Below are positions 1-8,847 of a DNA stretch of 64,000 nucleotides, in pieces; positions within the stretch are counted from its first letter, which is position 1, and each line of letters starts with the position of its first letter. Origin of the DNA: Micromonospora ferruginea. GTDB lineage: Bacteria > Actinomycetota > Actinomycetes > Mycobacteriales > Micromonosporaceae. Both the position numbers and the translations under genes were made by a program. Location: the NCBI RefSeq assembly GCF_013694245.2, contig NZ_CP059322.2:1732001-1796000 (forward strand), written 5' to 3'. The notes beneath the pieces are model-generated. The model did no database searches. It saw only the letters and a list, made by a program, of their open reading frames with translations, and was not told the origin of the DNA.

Positions 1-2757
1 AAGGGCCGCGTCGCGGCGAGCGCGCGGCAGCGGGACCGGGCCGCCGCGCTGGGCGCGCGGGTCCGCTGGACCGACTTCGGTACGCCGGCCACGCTCACCT
101 CGACCGGCAAGCCGCTCGCCACCGGCCTGCCCGCCGACCCGGCCGCCGCGGCCCGGGCGTACGTGACCGCGAACCGGGACGTGCTCGGGTTGACCGCCGA
201 GGGCGCCGCCGCGCTGGAACAGTTGACCGTGGCGCCGATGGGGCAGGGCGCGACGGTGGTGTTCCGGCAGCGCTTCGGCGACCTGCCGGCCGCCGTCGAC
301 GGGATCCTGGCGATCGGCGTACGACAGGGAGCGGTTTGGCACGTCAGCTCCTCGCTCTCGCGGGACGCCGGGGCGCCCGCGCCGGCCACGATCGACGCCG
401 CGCAGGCGCGGCGGGCCGCGATCGCCGACTCCGGCCGTGCCGACGCGCAGGTGTCGCGTACCTCGTTGGTCGCGGTGCCCACCGCGGACCGGGGGCCGCG
501 CGCGGCGTGGGAGGTCGTGCTCGGCGCGGACACCACCGGCGCGGACCCGGCCGCCTACGCGACCTACGTGGACGCCCGCGACGGCGCCGTGCTGGTCCGT
601 GAGGACCTGATCGACCACGCGGCGGACAACCCGTCGTGGGACGTGTTCCCGAACTCGCCGCGGGTCGACCGGTCCTCGGTCGACACCCGGGTGCGCTGGT
701 GCGCCGCGCCGGCCGCCGGCTGCCGCGAGGTGGTCGGGGTGCCGGGGCACCCGGCGTGGGACGTGGACCCGGCCACCGGGGCGTCCACCACCACGACGAA
801 GGGCAACAACGCGATCGCGGTGCAGAACTGGTTCAGCAACGACCCGTTCAGCGTCGGCACCGAGACCGCGACGCCGCGCCCGGACCGCACCTACGCCTAC
901 CCGTGGACCAACCAGTGGCAGGAACGGCGCTGCGACCCGGAGGTGTTCACCTCGCCGCAGGCCAACGACATCGACGCGGCCCGCGCCAACCTGTTCGGCA
1001 TGCACAACCGGATGCACGACTGGACCTACCACCTGGGCTTCACCGAGGACACCTGGAACCTCCAGCAGGACAACCTCGGCCGGGGTGGTCTCGGCGGCGA
1101 CGCCGAGCAGGGCAACGCGCAGGCCGGTGGCGTGAGCGGCGGCCCGCCGACGTTCCCGGCGCGCAACAACGCCAACCAGATCACCCCGCCGGACGGCGTC
1201 GCGCCGACCACCAACATGTACCTGTGGCAGCCGGTCGCCGGTTCGTTCTACGCGCCCTGCGTGGACGGCGACTTCGACATGTCGGTGATCGCCCACGAGT
1301 ACGGCCACGCGGTCACCAACCGCATGATCGCCGGCCCGAGCGCCGGGGTCAGCTCGCCGCAGGGCATGAGCGAGAGCTGGTCCGACCAGCTCGCCATGGA
1401 GTACCTGTACGAGCACGGGTACGCCGCGCCGGGCCGGCGGGGCTTCACCATCGGCGAGTACACCACCCAGGACCCGAACGCGGGCATCCGCAACTACAAC
1501 ATGAGCGCCAGCCCGCTGAACTACTCGTCGGTCGACTACGACGTCACCGGTCTTCAGGTGCACGCCTCCGGCGAGGTGTGGAGCGCCACCAACACCGACA
1601 TCCGGGCGGCCATGATGCGCCGCTGGGGCGCCGGCACGCCGGCGGTGCAGAAGGCGTGCGCGAACGGCCAGCGGCCGGTGACCGCCTGCCCGGGCAACCG
1701 GCGCTGGATCCAGCTCGTCGTCGACTCGTTCCTGCTGATGGCGGTCAGCCAGGTCAGCATGGTCGACGCCCGGGACGCGATGCTCGCCGCCGACCGGATC
1801 CGCTTCGGCGGCGCCAACCAGGACCTGCTCTGGAACGCGTTCGCCACGCGCGGCCTCGGCGAGACCGCGGCCAGCGTCGGCAACGCCGACCCCGACCCGA
1901 CGCCGGGCTTCACCTCGCCGTACGCCCGCGAGGGCTCGCTGCGGCTGCTGCCGCTCGGTGAGCGCGGGCCGGTGGCCGGCGCGCAACTCTTCGTCGGGCG
2001 CTACCAGGCGCGGGCCGTGCCGGTCGCGGACACCGACGCGGCCACCCCGCTGACCGACCGGGTGGCCCTGGTGCCCGGCACCTACGAGTTCGTGGTCCGG
2101 GCGCCCGGCCACGGGCACACCCGGATCGGCCCGGTGACGGTGCGGGCCGGGCAGAACCGCACGCTGCCGGTGGTGCTGCGACCCAACCTGGCCTCGGCCG
2201 GCGCGGGCGCGACGGTCACCGGCGACGGGATCAACCTGGCGTCGATCGCCGACGACGACGAGGCCACCAACTGGGCCTCGCTGGGCGCGCCGGTGGCCGG
2301 GCGGCAGGTCACCGTCGACCTGGCCGGCGGGCTCCAGCAGGTACGCCGGGTGCAGGTCAGCGCCATGCTGCGGCCCCCGGTCGTCGGGGACGCCGACGCC
2401 GGCACCCAGAGCCGGTATTCCGCGGTGCGGCAGTTCCGGGTCCTGGCGTGCACCGCCACGGGCGCGGTGACCTGCGCCGACGCGGCGGACTTCCGGCCGG
2501 TGTACACCAGTCGGCCGGACGCCTTCCCGGCGGTGGCACCGCGGCCCCGGGCGCCGGAGCTGGTGCTGCGCTCGTTCGACATCCCGCGCACCACGGCCAC
2601 CCACCTGCGGGTCGAGGTGCTGACCAACCAGTGCACCGGCGGGCCGGACTACGCCGGTGAGCAGGACGCCGACCCACGGGCGGCGACCGACTGCGCGACG
2701 GCGAGCCCGCAGGCGCAGAACGTGCGGATCGCCGAGTTCCAGGCGTTCGCGCGCTGA
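1..2757 (+). CDS. Secreted M36 (fungalysin) metallopeptidase, 5' end outside window
   Basis: The reading frame is open from base 1, so the start lies upstream of the window. The first ~150 visible residues look like an FTP/PepSY-type propeptide (…TGLPADPAAAARAYV…), as in fungalysin precursors. The catalytic domain has the zinc motif HEYGH at about residues 432-436 of the visible translation (bases 1294-1308), followed by the downstream Glu region (GMSESWSDQLAMEY) typical of M36. After ~residue 650 come a short beta-rich PEGA-like stretch and a C-terminal discoidin-like domain (DDDEATNW, VTVDLAGG), which may bind sugar or cell surface. Role: extracellular proteinase, self-activated after export. 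The signal peptide is not visible because of the truncation. Function is confident; the domain limits are approximate. Confidence 0.93.
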   Translation, partial: KGRVAASARQRDRAAALGARVRWTDFGTPATLTSTGKPLATGLPADPAAAARAYVTANRDVLGLTAEGAAALEQLTVAPMGQGATVVFRQRFGDLPAAVDGILAIGVRQGAVWHVSSSLSRDAGAPAPATIDAAQARRAAIADSGRADAQVSRTSLVAVPTADRGPRAAWEVVLGADTTGADPAAYATYVDARDGAVLVREDLIDHAADNPSWDVFPNSPRVDRSSVDTRVRWCAAPAAGCREVVGVPGHPAWDVDPATGASTTTTKGNNAIAVQNWFSNDPFSVGTETATPRPDRTYAYPWTNQWQERRCDPEVFTSPQANDIDAARANLFGMHNRMHDWTYHLGFTEDTWNLQQDNLGRGGLGGDAEQGNAQAGGVSGGPPTFPARNNANQITPPDGVAPTTNMYLWQPVAGSFYAPCVDGDFDMSVIAHEYGHAVTNRMIAGPSAGVSSPQGMSESWSDQLAMEYLYEHGYAAPGRRGFTIGEYTTQDPNAGIRNYNMSASPLNYSSVDYDVTGLQVHASGEVWSATNTDIRAAMMRRWGAGTPAVQKACANGQRPVTACPGNRRWIQLVVDSFLLMAVSQVSMVDARDAMLAADRIRFGGANQDLLWNAFATRGLGETAASVGNADPDPTPGFTSPYAREGSLRLLPLGERGPVAGAQLFVGRYQARAVPVADTDAATPLTDRVALVPGTYEFVVRAPGHGHTRIGPVTVRAGQNRTLPVVLRPNLASAGAGATVTGDGINLASIADDDEATNWASLGAPVAGRQVTVDLAGGLQQVRRVQVSAMLRPPVVGDADAGTQSRYSAVRQFRVLACTATGAVTCADAADFRPVYTSRPDAFPAVAPRPRAPELVLRSFDIPRTTATHLRVEVLTNQCTGGPDYAGEQDADPRAATDCATASPQAQNVRIAEFQAFAR

Positions 2758-2763
2758 GCACGC

Positions 2764-2799
2764 GGCGGGTGCGGGCGGCTCGGTCCGTCCGCACCCGCC
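2764..2799 (+). terminator. Hairpin after the metallopeptidase
   Basis: Perfect 11-bp inverted repeat (GGCGGGTGCGG / CCGCACCCGCC) 7 nt after the stop codon, with a 14-nt loop and no clear T tract. This is the usual form of actinomycete terminators. Confidence 0.6.
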
Positions 2800-2934
2800 A
2801 CCGGGTGTTCACCCGTGATTGGGTACGTGGTCGCCGGGCGGGGACTGTACGCCGGGCAGGATCCTGGGCAGACTGAGCGCCGACTAGCCAATGATGCCAG
2901 TCGATGCCCTGTCGGCTCGCTCAAGGAGGATCCC

Positions 2935-3375
2935 TTGACCCCGTTCCGCGCCGCCGCCACCCGAGTACGCCGCGCCCTGGCCGCCTCCGCCCTGGTCACC
3001 GCCGTGGCCGCCGCCGCGCTCGTCGCCCCCGCCACGGTCTCCACGCGGCTCGCCGAGCCCGCCGAAGCCGCCGTCTACAGCTCCTGCACGCTGTCCCGCT
3101 GCACGGACGCCCGCACCGCGCGCTCCGGCTGGTCGGCGAAGAGCTTCCCGACCAGCCGCGGCTGGTACTCCTGGAGCGGCGGCAGGTGCAACTTCGCCGG
3201 CGGGCAGTTCTACAACCGCGAGGGCCAACTGCCCACCAACGCCACCTACTACGAGTACGACGTCTACCCGCGCGCCTGCGACGCCTCCCGCGACGCGTAC
3301 CGGATCGTGGTGAACAGGAGCACCGGCGCGACCTGGTTCTCACCCGACCACTACGGCAACTTCTACCGGCTCTGA
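2935..3375 (+). CDS. Secreted guanyl-specific ribonuclease (RNase Sa/T1-barnase superfamily)
   Basis: I choose the TTG start at 2935 because AAGGAGG lies 6 nt upstream; this gives 146 aa. Residues 1-46 form a signal peptide (arginine-rich start, Ala/Val core, cleavage near AEAA). The mature protein of ~100 aa matches microbial RNase Sa: the catalytic Glu in YYEYDV, the Arg of VYPR, the Arg in AYRIV, and the catalytic His in SPDHYGNF near the C-terminus. Four cysteines could form two disulfides. The next gene, 29 nt downstream, encodes a barstar-type inhibitor, which fits a barnase-barstar arrangement: the RNase is exported and the inhibitor protects the cytoplasm. It may be nutritional or antagonistic; the sequence does not say which. 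Confidence 0.88.
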   Translation: MTPFRAAATRVRRALAASALVTAVAAAALVAPATVSTRLAEPAEAAVYSSCTLSRCTDARTARSGWSAKSFPTSRGWYSWSGGRCNFAGGQFYNREGQLPTNATYYEYDVYPRACDASRDAYRIVVNRSTGATWFSPDHYGNFYRL

Positions 3376-3404
3376 GCGCCGCCTTCGGCGAAAGGACACC
3401 TCCC

Positions 3405-3818
3405 ATGGGCGCAGCGCCCCCGACACCACCGGCGTGGCTCACGCTCGACGCCGGCTCGACGCCGGAGCCGGCCGGCGTGCCGGTGCCCGGCGCGGTCACC
3501 CGAACCCGGGCGGCGCTGCACGAGACGCTCGCCGAGGCGGTGCCGCTGCCCTACTGGTACGGCCGCAACTGGGACGCGCTCGCCGACGTCCTCGCCGACC
3601 GGCTCGAGGAGGGGCCACTCACCCTCGTCGTGCACGACGCGGCGGACCTGCTCGCCGACGAGCCGCCCGCCCAGCTCGGCACGCTGCTGGACGTGCTCGG
3701 CGCGGCGGCCGCCGGCGGCCACGCCACCCTGCGGGTGGTCCTGCGGGACGCCCCCGACCGGCTGCCCGCCCTGCGCCACCGCATCACCGCCGCCCTCGGC
3801 GCCCCCGACCCCACCTGA
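3405..3818 (+). CDS. Barstar-family ribonuclease inhibitor
   Basis: 137 aa from ATG 3405, preceded by AAAGGA. The barstar signature is clear: a helix ending in YWYGRNWDALADVL (about residues 47-60), where barstar uses Asp/Glu residues to plug the RNase active site, followed by the acidic stretch ADRLEEGP and a Rossmann-like beta-alpha-beta end. No signal peptide, so it is cytosolic. It directly follows the secreted guanyl RNase gene and is almost certainly co-transcribed as its immunity protein. Family assignment is sure; the specific pairing is inferred from adjacency. Confidence 0.9.
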   Translation: MGAAPPTPPAWLTLDAGSTPEPAGVPVPGAVTRTRAALHETLAEAVPLPYWYGRNWDALADVLADRLEEGPLTLVVHDAADLLADEPPAQLGTLLDVLGAAAAGGHATLRVVLRDAPDRLPALRHRITAALGAPDPT

Positions 3819-3857
3819 CTCCCCACCGATGCCGCCGGTGGCGAATGGGGGAGCATG

Positions 3858-3920
3858 CGTTGATCATGAAGTTGGCCAGGTGGGAGAGCGCTTTCCTGGC
3901 AGCTAACTTCATGATCAACG
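3858..3920. repeat. GATC-type long hairpin element 1
   Basis: A perfect 16-bp inverted repeat (CGTTGATCATGAAGTT / AACTTCATGATCAACG), with an inner 6-bp pair GCCAGG/CCTGGC, lies between the convergent barstar and HD genes. It may act as a bidirectional terminator. Three further elements with the same general form (GATC near the stem end, then WWG and often AGTT) occur at 35080, 35204 and 50808. Confidence 0.75.
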
Positions 3921-3951
3921 GGGCGAGGGAGGGCGAGGGGCGAGGGGAGGG

Positions 3952-4677
3952 TTAGTTGGGGTGGTCGAGGATGGCGCTGAAGCGCTCCTCGGCCAGGTCT
4001 AGCTGGGCGAAGATGTGGCGCTTCACCGGGGGTGACAGCGGGGTGTCGGGGCGGGCGACCAGTTCGCGGAAGACCGGCACCAGCGGGCGGTACTTGGCGG
4101 CCGACCGGGCCACCTTCGGCCCGACCGTGTGGATCACGCCGACGCCGTTGTCGGTGAAGTCCGACACCTTGATCACCCGGGCCCAGGGCTCCCGGTCCAG
4201 GCTGGCCGCCACGTGCTCGCGGTACTGCGTGTCCCGGTCCCGGTCCGGGTCGTACGCCGGGTTGGTGACCGCCGCGACGAGCCGCGCCACCCGCGGACCG
4301 AACCGGTCGGCGAGCGCGGCCAGCGCCGCCGCCGTGACGTCGACGCCGGCGGGTTCGTCGGCGCCGGCCAACTCGGCCGGGTGGTCCTCCACCGCGTCGT
4401 GCAGCAGCCCCGCCACGATCACGTCCACGTCCCGCACCTGGTAGTGGTGCATCATCCGGATCGCCACCCGCAGCAGGTGGTTCAGGTACGGCTCGCGCAC
4501 CCGGCGGTCGTCGCGGTGCAGGTCGGCGGCGAGGTCCAGCGCCTCGGTCAGCCGGTCGCGCGCGGCCTCGTCGAACGCCTCGACCTCCAGCCGGAAGCGG
4601 GCCAGCAGGCCGGGCTCGCCGTGGATCTCGGTGATCGCGTGCATCGGCATGGTGGCGAGGTACGCGGGAAACTCCAT
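3952..4677 (-). CDS. RelA/SpoT-type HD-domain phosphohydrolase
   Basis: 241 aa, ATG start. The motifs are those of the stand-alone (p)ppGpp-hydrolase-like HD family (MESH1/SpoT HD): H67 in YLNHLLRVA, H93-D94 followed by E97-D98 in LLHDAVED, and KVSDFTDN around residues 190-197, the position of the ADRLHN motif of SpoT. There is no synthetase, TGS or ACT domain, so the predicted role is a small alarmone hydrolase or another nucleotide pyrophosphohydrolase. It sits 60 nt downstream of the STAND NTPase gene on the same strand and could be co-transcribed. The substrate cannot be read from the sequence. Confidence 0.75.
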   Translation of the reverse strand: MEFPAYLATMPMHAITEIHGEPGLLARFRLEVEAFDEAARDRLTEALDLAADLHRDDRRVREPYLNHLLRVAIRMMHHYQVRDVDVIVAGLLHDAVEDHPAELAGADEPAGVDVTAAALAALADRFGPRVARLVAAVTNPAYDPDRDRDTQYREHVAASLDREPWARVIKVSDFTDNGVGVIHTVGPKVARSAAKYRPLVPVFRELVARPDTPLSPPVKRHIFAQLDLAEERFSAILDHPN

Positions 4678-4737
4678 GCCTCCCTTATAGCTGATCTTCG
4701 CTGCCCGTGGATGTCGGCTGGCCGACCCGGCGCGGCG

Positions 4738-7700
4738 TCACCGGCGCCAGCCCGGCAGCGTCCGCTCGGACATCTGCTGCCAGAACCGCCGCAGCGAGCG
4801 GCGCTGGCTGTTCTGCCACGGCGCCCGCGCCTGGGTGACGTAGCGCAGGGTGGCCAGGTCGCGCTGCCGGGCGCAGAAATTCTGGTCCAGGTCGTGCGGC
4901 AACCGCTCGCCCCGGGCCGGCAGCGGGCAGAGCCGGAACGCGCAGTCGTCCAGGCAGGTGGCGCCCGGGTCGCATCGCTGGTCCCCGCGCACGGTACGCA
5001 GCGGCTGCAGGGCCGAGCGGTCGTTGGTCAGGCAGGGCGGCAGGTCGCAGCGGTCCGCCCGGGCCAGCCGGGCCTCGCGCTCGGCCGTGCTCTCGCCCCG
5101 GTCGGCGAGGTTGAGCAGCAGCATGACGTCGGCGAGGAGCCGCTGGGCCCGCCGACCGAGGATGCTCCACCCCATCGAGTCGGGGATCCACAGCCGCTGC
5201 TCGTGGCGCAGCACGGGCGACGCGGTGCACGACCCCACCCGACTCGCGGTCTCCCGCTCGTCAACCCAGCAGAACCGCTCCGGTCGACGGGTGAGCAGGG
5301 CGAGCACGCAGAGCCGGCCGACCTCCAGCACGAACGGGTGCGCCGTGCACCGGTCCCGGCCGGGCACGGCGGCGCCCGCGATCGCGACCCAGTGCTGCAC
5401 CAGCGCGGACGGGTTGGCGCCCCGGCCCCGCCGGGGCAGCGGGGTCGCCGGGTCGTCCGGCAGTGACAGCAACGTGAGCGCCTGGATGAGGGTGAGGTGG
5501 CTGTACCAGAAACGGGAGTGCCGCAGCGCGTACTCGGCCTTCTCCGCCAGGAAGCTGCGGTCCCACTGCTGGCGTCCGACGGGGAGCCGCCGCATGTTCG
5601 CGGCGAGCCGGAACCCCTGCGCCAGCGCCATCTCGGCGGAGAGGGTGAGCGTGTCGTCGCCCCGGTCCGGCCCGGGCAGCGAGGTCAGCCACTGGTGCAG
5701 GGCCGTGCCACTGTGCTGCCGTCGCACATCCTCGGGCTGCGTGGACCCCATGTCGAGGACCGTGGAGAGGTGCAGCAACGGCACGACCCAGCCCCGCATC
5801 TGCTGTTCGCGCCGTTGGCGGCCGTCGTCGTCGCCCGACTCCACGGCCTCCACCCGGGGCCGCAGCAGATCGGGCCCGGTGAGAGCCAACGCGGCGTCCG
5901 TCCCGCCGAGACCCAACTCCCGCGCGGCGGCCAGCCGGACCCGGTAGGACCGCTCCTGACCGGCCATCCGGAACAGGTCCGCGTACGGCGGCGCGCGCAG
6001 CGCCTCGCGACAGTCCACGGCGGGGAAGCGCCGCCGGTCGGTGATGAGGCGTCCGGTCTCCCCGATGCGGCGGACCAGGTCGAGCTTGGCCTCGTCGACC
6101 GGCCGGTCCGGCGTGTCGTCCTGATACCGGTGCCAGCGTCCCGCCACCTCGTGCACGAGCGCGGCGTGGTCGGGTCGGGTGCTGCTCACGTCGATCTCCA
6201 GGGCCGCCGCGGAGAACTCCAGCTCCCAGCAGCGGGCCAGTTGGTTCGTCGCCAGGGTCCGCAGCCGCCGGGTCAGGTCCGCGGCGTCCCCGGGCCGGCG
6301 ACGGTTGCTCTCCCAGACCTCGCGCAGGCTCGACAGGACGGTCCAGCCTCGACCGGAGCGGGCGTCGGGCGGGTTCTCCCGCACCTCGGCCAGGTGCCGG
6401 GAGAGCAGTCGCAGCGCGTCCAGCAGCTCCCGGCTCGGACCCGCGTTCAGCAGGTGGGGCAGCAGCGCGTCGCGCACCTGTGGCTCGGTGAGCATCCAGG
6501 CGCCCAGATAGGCCTGGATGTCACCGTGGTGGAACCGGACGCCGTCGCTCTGGGCGTCGACGACGCCCAGCTCGCTGCCCTCGGTCGCGGCATGGTTGAG
6601 CACGTCACGGTCGCGCGGATCCCGGCCGTCGGGCAGCCCGCGGACCAGAGCGTCGAGGATCGGCCGGTGGGGGTGGTCGGCCCGCTCCCAGCGGCCCTCG
6701 TCGGTGAGGGCGGCGTAGCCGACCTGGAGGCTGTCGCGCAGGAAGCCGACACAGGCGAACGCGGCGAGCACCCGAAGGGTGCCCTCGCGCTGGCTCGCGC
6801 TCGACGCGACGTCCGCCCGCAGCAGGCCGGTCTGCAGCGCCTCGCGCCAGTCCTCCAGCAACTGCCACCGTACGGCGTAGCGGTCGGTCGCCTGGGCGGC
6901 CACGCCCCGCTGCGTCTGGTAGCCGGCCCGGGGGCGCAGCCGGCCCTGCCGGTTGAGGTCGCGGATGATCCGCAGGAACACCGGTGACTCGGTGACGTCG
7001 GCGGCGAGCACCAGGTCGATCACCGGCGCCCAGGTCACCGAGCCGGGGCGGTCGTCGCCGCCGAGCGCGTACTCCAGCGCGGCCCCCTCGCCGAGCGGTT
7101 CGAGGCCGACGACGATCGCCGGCATCCCGCGCAGCGGGTCGTACGGGCGGGACGCGATCACCAGCGGCAGGTGGGTGTCCGCGGCCCTGGCGACGGCGGT
7201 GCGGATGACGCTCTCGCCGCTGTGCTCCTTGTCCGCCTGGACCGCCTCCTCCAGGCCGTCCGCCAGCACCACGACGTGGTTGCTCCAGCGCAGCGTCCGC
7301 CACAGCCGGGTGCCCTGCGAGTCGCTGGTCAGGCGGGCGTCGATCTCCGCCAGGAACCGCTCGCGGGCCATCTTCTCGAAGTCGATGTCCTTCTTGTCCT
7401 GCACGTCGTGCAGCCGGATCGGCACCGGCACGATGCCCCGGCGGGCGAGTTCGCGGGTCAGCGCCACCAGGGTGGCCGTCTTGCCGCTGCCGACGCCGCC
7501 CACGATCACGGTGGGGCAGCGGAGCCGGCCGTCGCGCACGCGCTCGATCAGGACCTCGCACAACTCCTCCCGGCCGACCACCCGGTCGATGTCGTCGCTG
7601 GCGGTGCGCACCAGGTCGCACGGCCGGTCCTGTGCCCGCTTGCGGTACCACCGGCGCACGTGCGTGCGGGTGAACAGATAGAAGACGAAGAACGCGAGCG

Positions 7701-8097
7701 CCGCCCCGGTGACCGGGGTGAGGAAGCTGGTGATCGTCGCGCAGGACCTGCCCGGGCTGTCCCCGGTCTGCCCGGGCGGGTTGCCGCCGCACGGGTGCGG
7801 CAGCCAGCCGAGGCGGCCGAGCGGAGGGTCGAGGCCGAGGTGGTAGAAGAGCAGGTGAACCAGCGGAAAGACCAACTGGGTGAGGGTGAGGACCGCGACG
7901 GTCAGCGCCGCCACCACGAACAGGACCAACCAGAGCCAGGGGTAGTGCCACCACCGGGCGCGGGTCGGGAAGCGAACCACGTGCCGCCGCTGGTAGTCGT
8001 GGAGGTCGGCGCCGAAGGTGGTCTGCCCGCCGCGGAAGAGCCGCGCCCACCAGATCCGTGGCGTCCAGAGCCAGCCACGCCAGAGCGGACCGCGCAT
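4738..8097 (-). CDS. Membrane-anchored STAND/NACHT-like NTPase with Cys-rich C-terminus
   Basis: 1119 aa from ATG 8097 (GGGGGGTG just upstream); GTG 8151 is an alternative. There are two hydrophobic segments, about residues 52-90 and 122-144, with a short, cysteine-containing loop between them. The NTPase follows: Walker A GGVGSGKT near 200-207, Walker B-like VVVLADGLEEA near 275-285, and an ASRPYDP motif that resembles the NACHT sensor region. A long alpha-helical region of ~650 residues without a recognisable repeat comes next. The tail (residues 1017-1075) has seven cysteines including CX5CX3CX4C, a possible metal or Fe-S site. STAND proteins act as ligand-triggered signalling or defence switches, but no effector domain is recognised here. 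Specific function unknown. Confidence 0.72.
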   Translation of the reverse strand: MRGPLWRGWLWTPRIWWARLFRGGQTTFGADLHDYQRRHVVRFPTRARWWHYPWLWLVLFVVAALTVAVLTLTQLVFPLVHLLFYHLGLDPPLGRLGWLPHPCGGNPPGQTGDSPGRSCATITSFLTPVTGAALAFFVFYLFTRTHVRRWYRKRAQDRPCDLVRTASDDIDRVVGREELCEVLIERVRDGRLRCPTVIVGGVGSGKTATLVALTRELARRGIVPVPIRLHDVQDKKDIDFEKMARERFLAEIDARLTSDSQGTRLWRTLRWSNHVVVLADGLEEAVQADKEHSGESVIRTAVARAADTHLPLVIASRPYDPLRGMPAIVVGLEPLGEGAALEYALGGDDRPGSVTWAPVIDLVLAADVTESPVFLRIIRDLNRQGRLRPRAGYQTQRGVAAQATDRYAVRWQLLEDWREALQTGLLRADVASSASQREGTLRVLAAFACVGFLRDSLQVGYAALTDEGRWERADHPHRPILDALVRGLPDGRDPRDRDVLNHAATEGSELGVVDAQSDGVRFHHGDIQAYLGAWMLTEPQVRDALLPHLLNAGPSRELLDALRLLSRHLAEVRENPPDARSGRGWTVLSSLREVWESNRRRPGDAADLTRRLRTLATNQLARCWELEFSAAALEIDVSSTRPDHAALVHEVAGRWHRYQDDTPDRPVDEAKLDLVRRIGETGRLITDRRRFPAVDCREALRAPPYADLFRMAGQERSYRVRLAAARELGLGGTDAALALTGPDLLRPRVEAVESGDDDGRQRREQQMRGWVVPLLHLSTVLDMGSTQPEDVRRQHSGTALHQWLTSLPGPDRGDDTLTLSAEMALAQGFRLAANMRRLPVGRQQWDRSFLAEKAEYALRHSRFWYSHLTLIQALTLLSLPDDPATPLPRRGRGANPSALVQHWVAIAGAAVPGRDRCTAHPFVLEVGRLCVLALLTRRPERFCWVDERETASRVGSCTASPVLRHEQRLWIPDSMGWSILGRRAQRLLADVMLLLNLADRGESTAEREARLARADRCDLPPCLTNDRSALQPLRTVRGDQRCDPGATCLDDCAFRLCPLPARGERLPHDLDQNFCARQRDLATLRYVTQARAPWQNSQRRSLRRFWQQMSERTLPGWRR

Positions 8098-8204
8098 GTC
8101 CGGCACCCCCCGCCGGTCGTGCCGCCGCAGGTCGGTGCGAGCAGCGCTCACGTCGTCTCGGGTCGAGGCTAACCCGCCTCCGAGCTGGGAAAACGGGGTT
8201 TGAC

Positions 8205-8615
8205 TCAGTCGGACGCGGCGAGCCGCTTCACCAGCCGTACGCAGGTGCCCTCCGGGGTGCCGACGATGGTCGCCTCGTCCATCACCCGCGCCATGATCAG
8301 CCGCCCCCGGCCCCGGTCGAGGCCGTCGTCGCCGTCGGTGGGCCGCCAGCCGCCGTGGTCGCGTACCTCGATCTCCAGCCGGTCGTCGCGCAGCTCGACC
8401 CGCAGCGTGGTGATCCCCTCGGGGGCGAAGCGGTAGCCGTGCTCGATGGCGTTGGCGCAGGCCTCGCCGGTGGCGATCAGCACGGTCTCCACGTCCCACT
8501 CGCCGACGCCCTGGGCGTGCAACCAGCCGCGCAGCCGCTCCCGGGTGGGCGCGAGCCGGCCGGGATCGGCCGGCAGGTCGATGCTGAGGACCCGGCCGGA
8601 CGTCCCACCCGTCAC
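8205..8615 (-). CDS. RsbW-like ATP-binding regulatory protein (HATPase_c_2)
   Basis: 136 aa from GTG 8615, chosen because GGAGGG lies 6 nt upstream; an in-frame ATG at 8672 would add 19 poorly supported residues. It carries the GHKL boxes of anti-sigma/serine kinase RsbW-type proteins: N box GEACANAIEHGYRF, G1 box VRDHGGWR and G2 box DRGRGRLIM. Such proteins bind ATP and phosphorylate or sequester anti-sigma antagonists or sigma factors. No sigma factor or STAS antagonist lies next to it, so its partner is encoded elsewhere. It precedes the STAND NTPase gene by 107 nt on the same strand. Confidence 0.85.
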   Translation of the reverse strand: MTGGTSGRVLSIDLPADPGRLAPTRERLRGWLHAQGVGEWDVETVLIATGEACANAIEHGYRFAPEGITTLRVELRDDRLEIEVRDHGGWRPTDGDDGLDRGRGRLIMARVMDEATIVGTPEGTCVRLVKRLAASD

Positions 8616-8789
8616 GTCCGGCCCTCCGTCCCGTGCCCGTCCCCGGGCCTGGGCGCCCACTCGCGCTGCCACCCCCTGCTGTCACCCTCTTGTCCCCGGT
8701 GGCCGCCGATTCATGCCACCGTCGGCGGGTCCGCCAGAGGTGATCATCGCGTATCGCGCCCGGTGTGTCAGCCGACACCCCCGGGGAAC

Positions 8790-8832
8790 GGTGGCGGGCC
8801 GGCGTCCCCGACGGGGACACCGGCCCGCCACC
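8790..8832 (-). terminator. Strong hairpin ending the pectin operon
   Basis: Outer 13-bp arms (GGTGGCGGGCCGG / CCGGCCCGCCACC) and inner 6-bp arms (GTCCCC/GGGGAC) with a 3-nt loop, 15 nt beyond the pectate lyase stop codon. No T tract. Confidence 0.8.
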
Positions 8833-8847
8833 GGGGACGGGAACGGG

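Noticed and set aside
4129..7681. Several long plus-strand frames opposite the STAND NTPase and HD genes
   Set aside because: No motif, no ribosome site and poor third-position GC; the minus-strand genes carry the P-loop and HD motifs.
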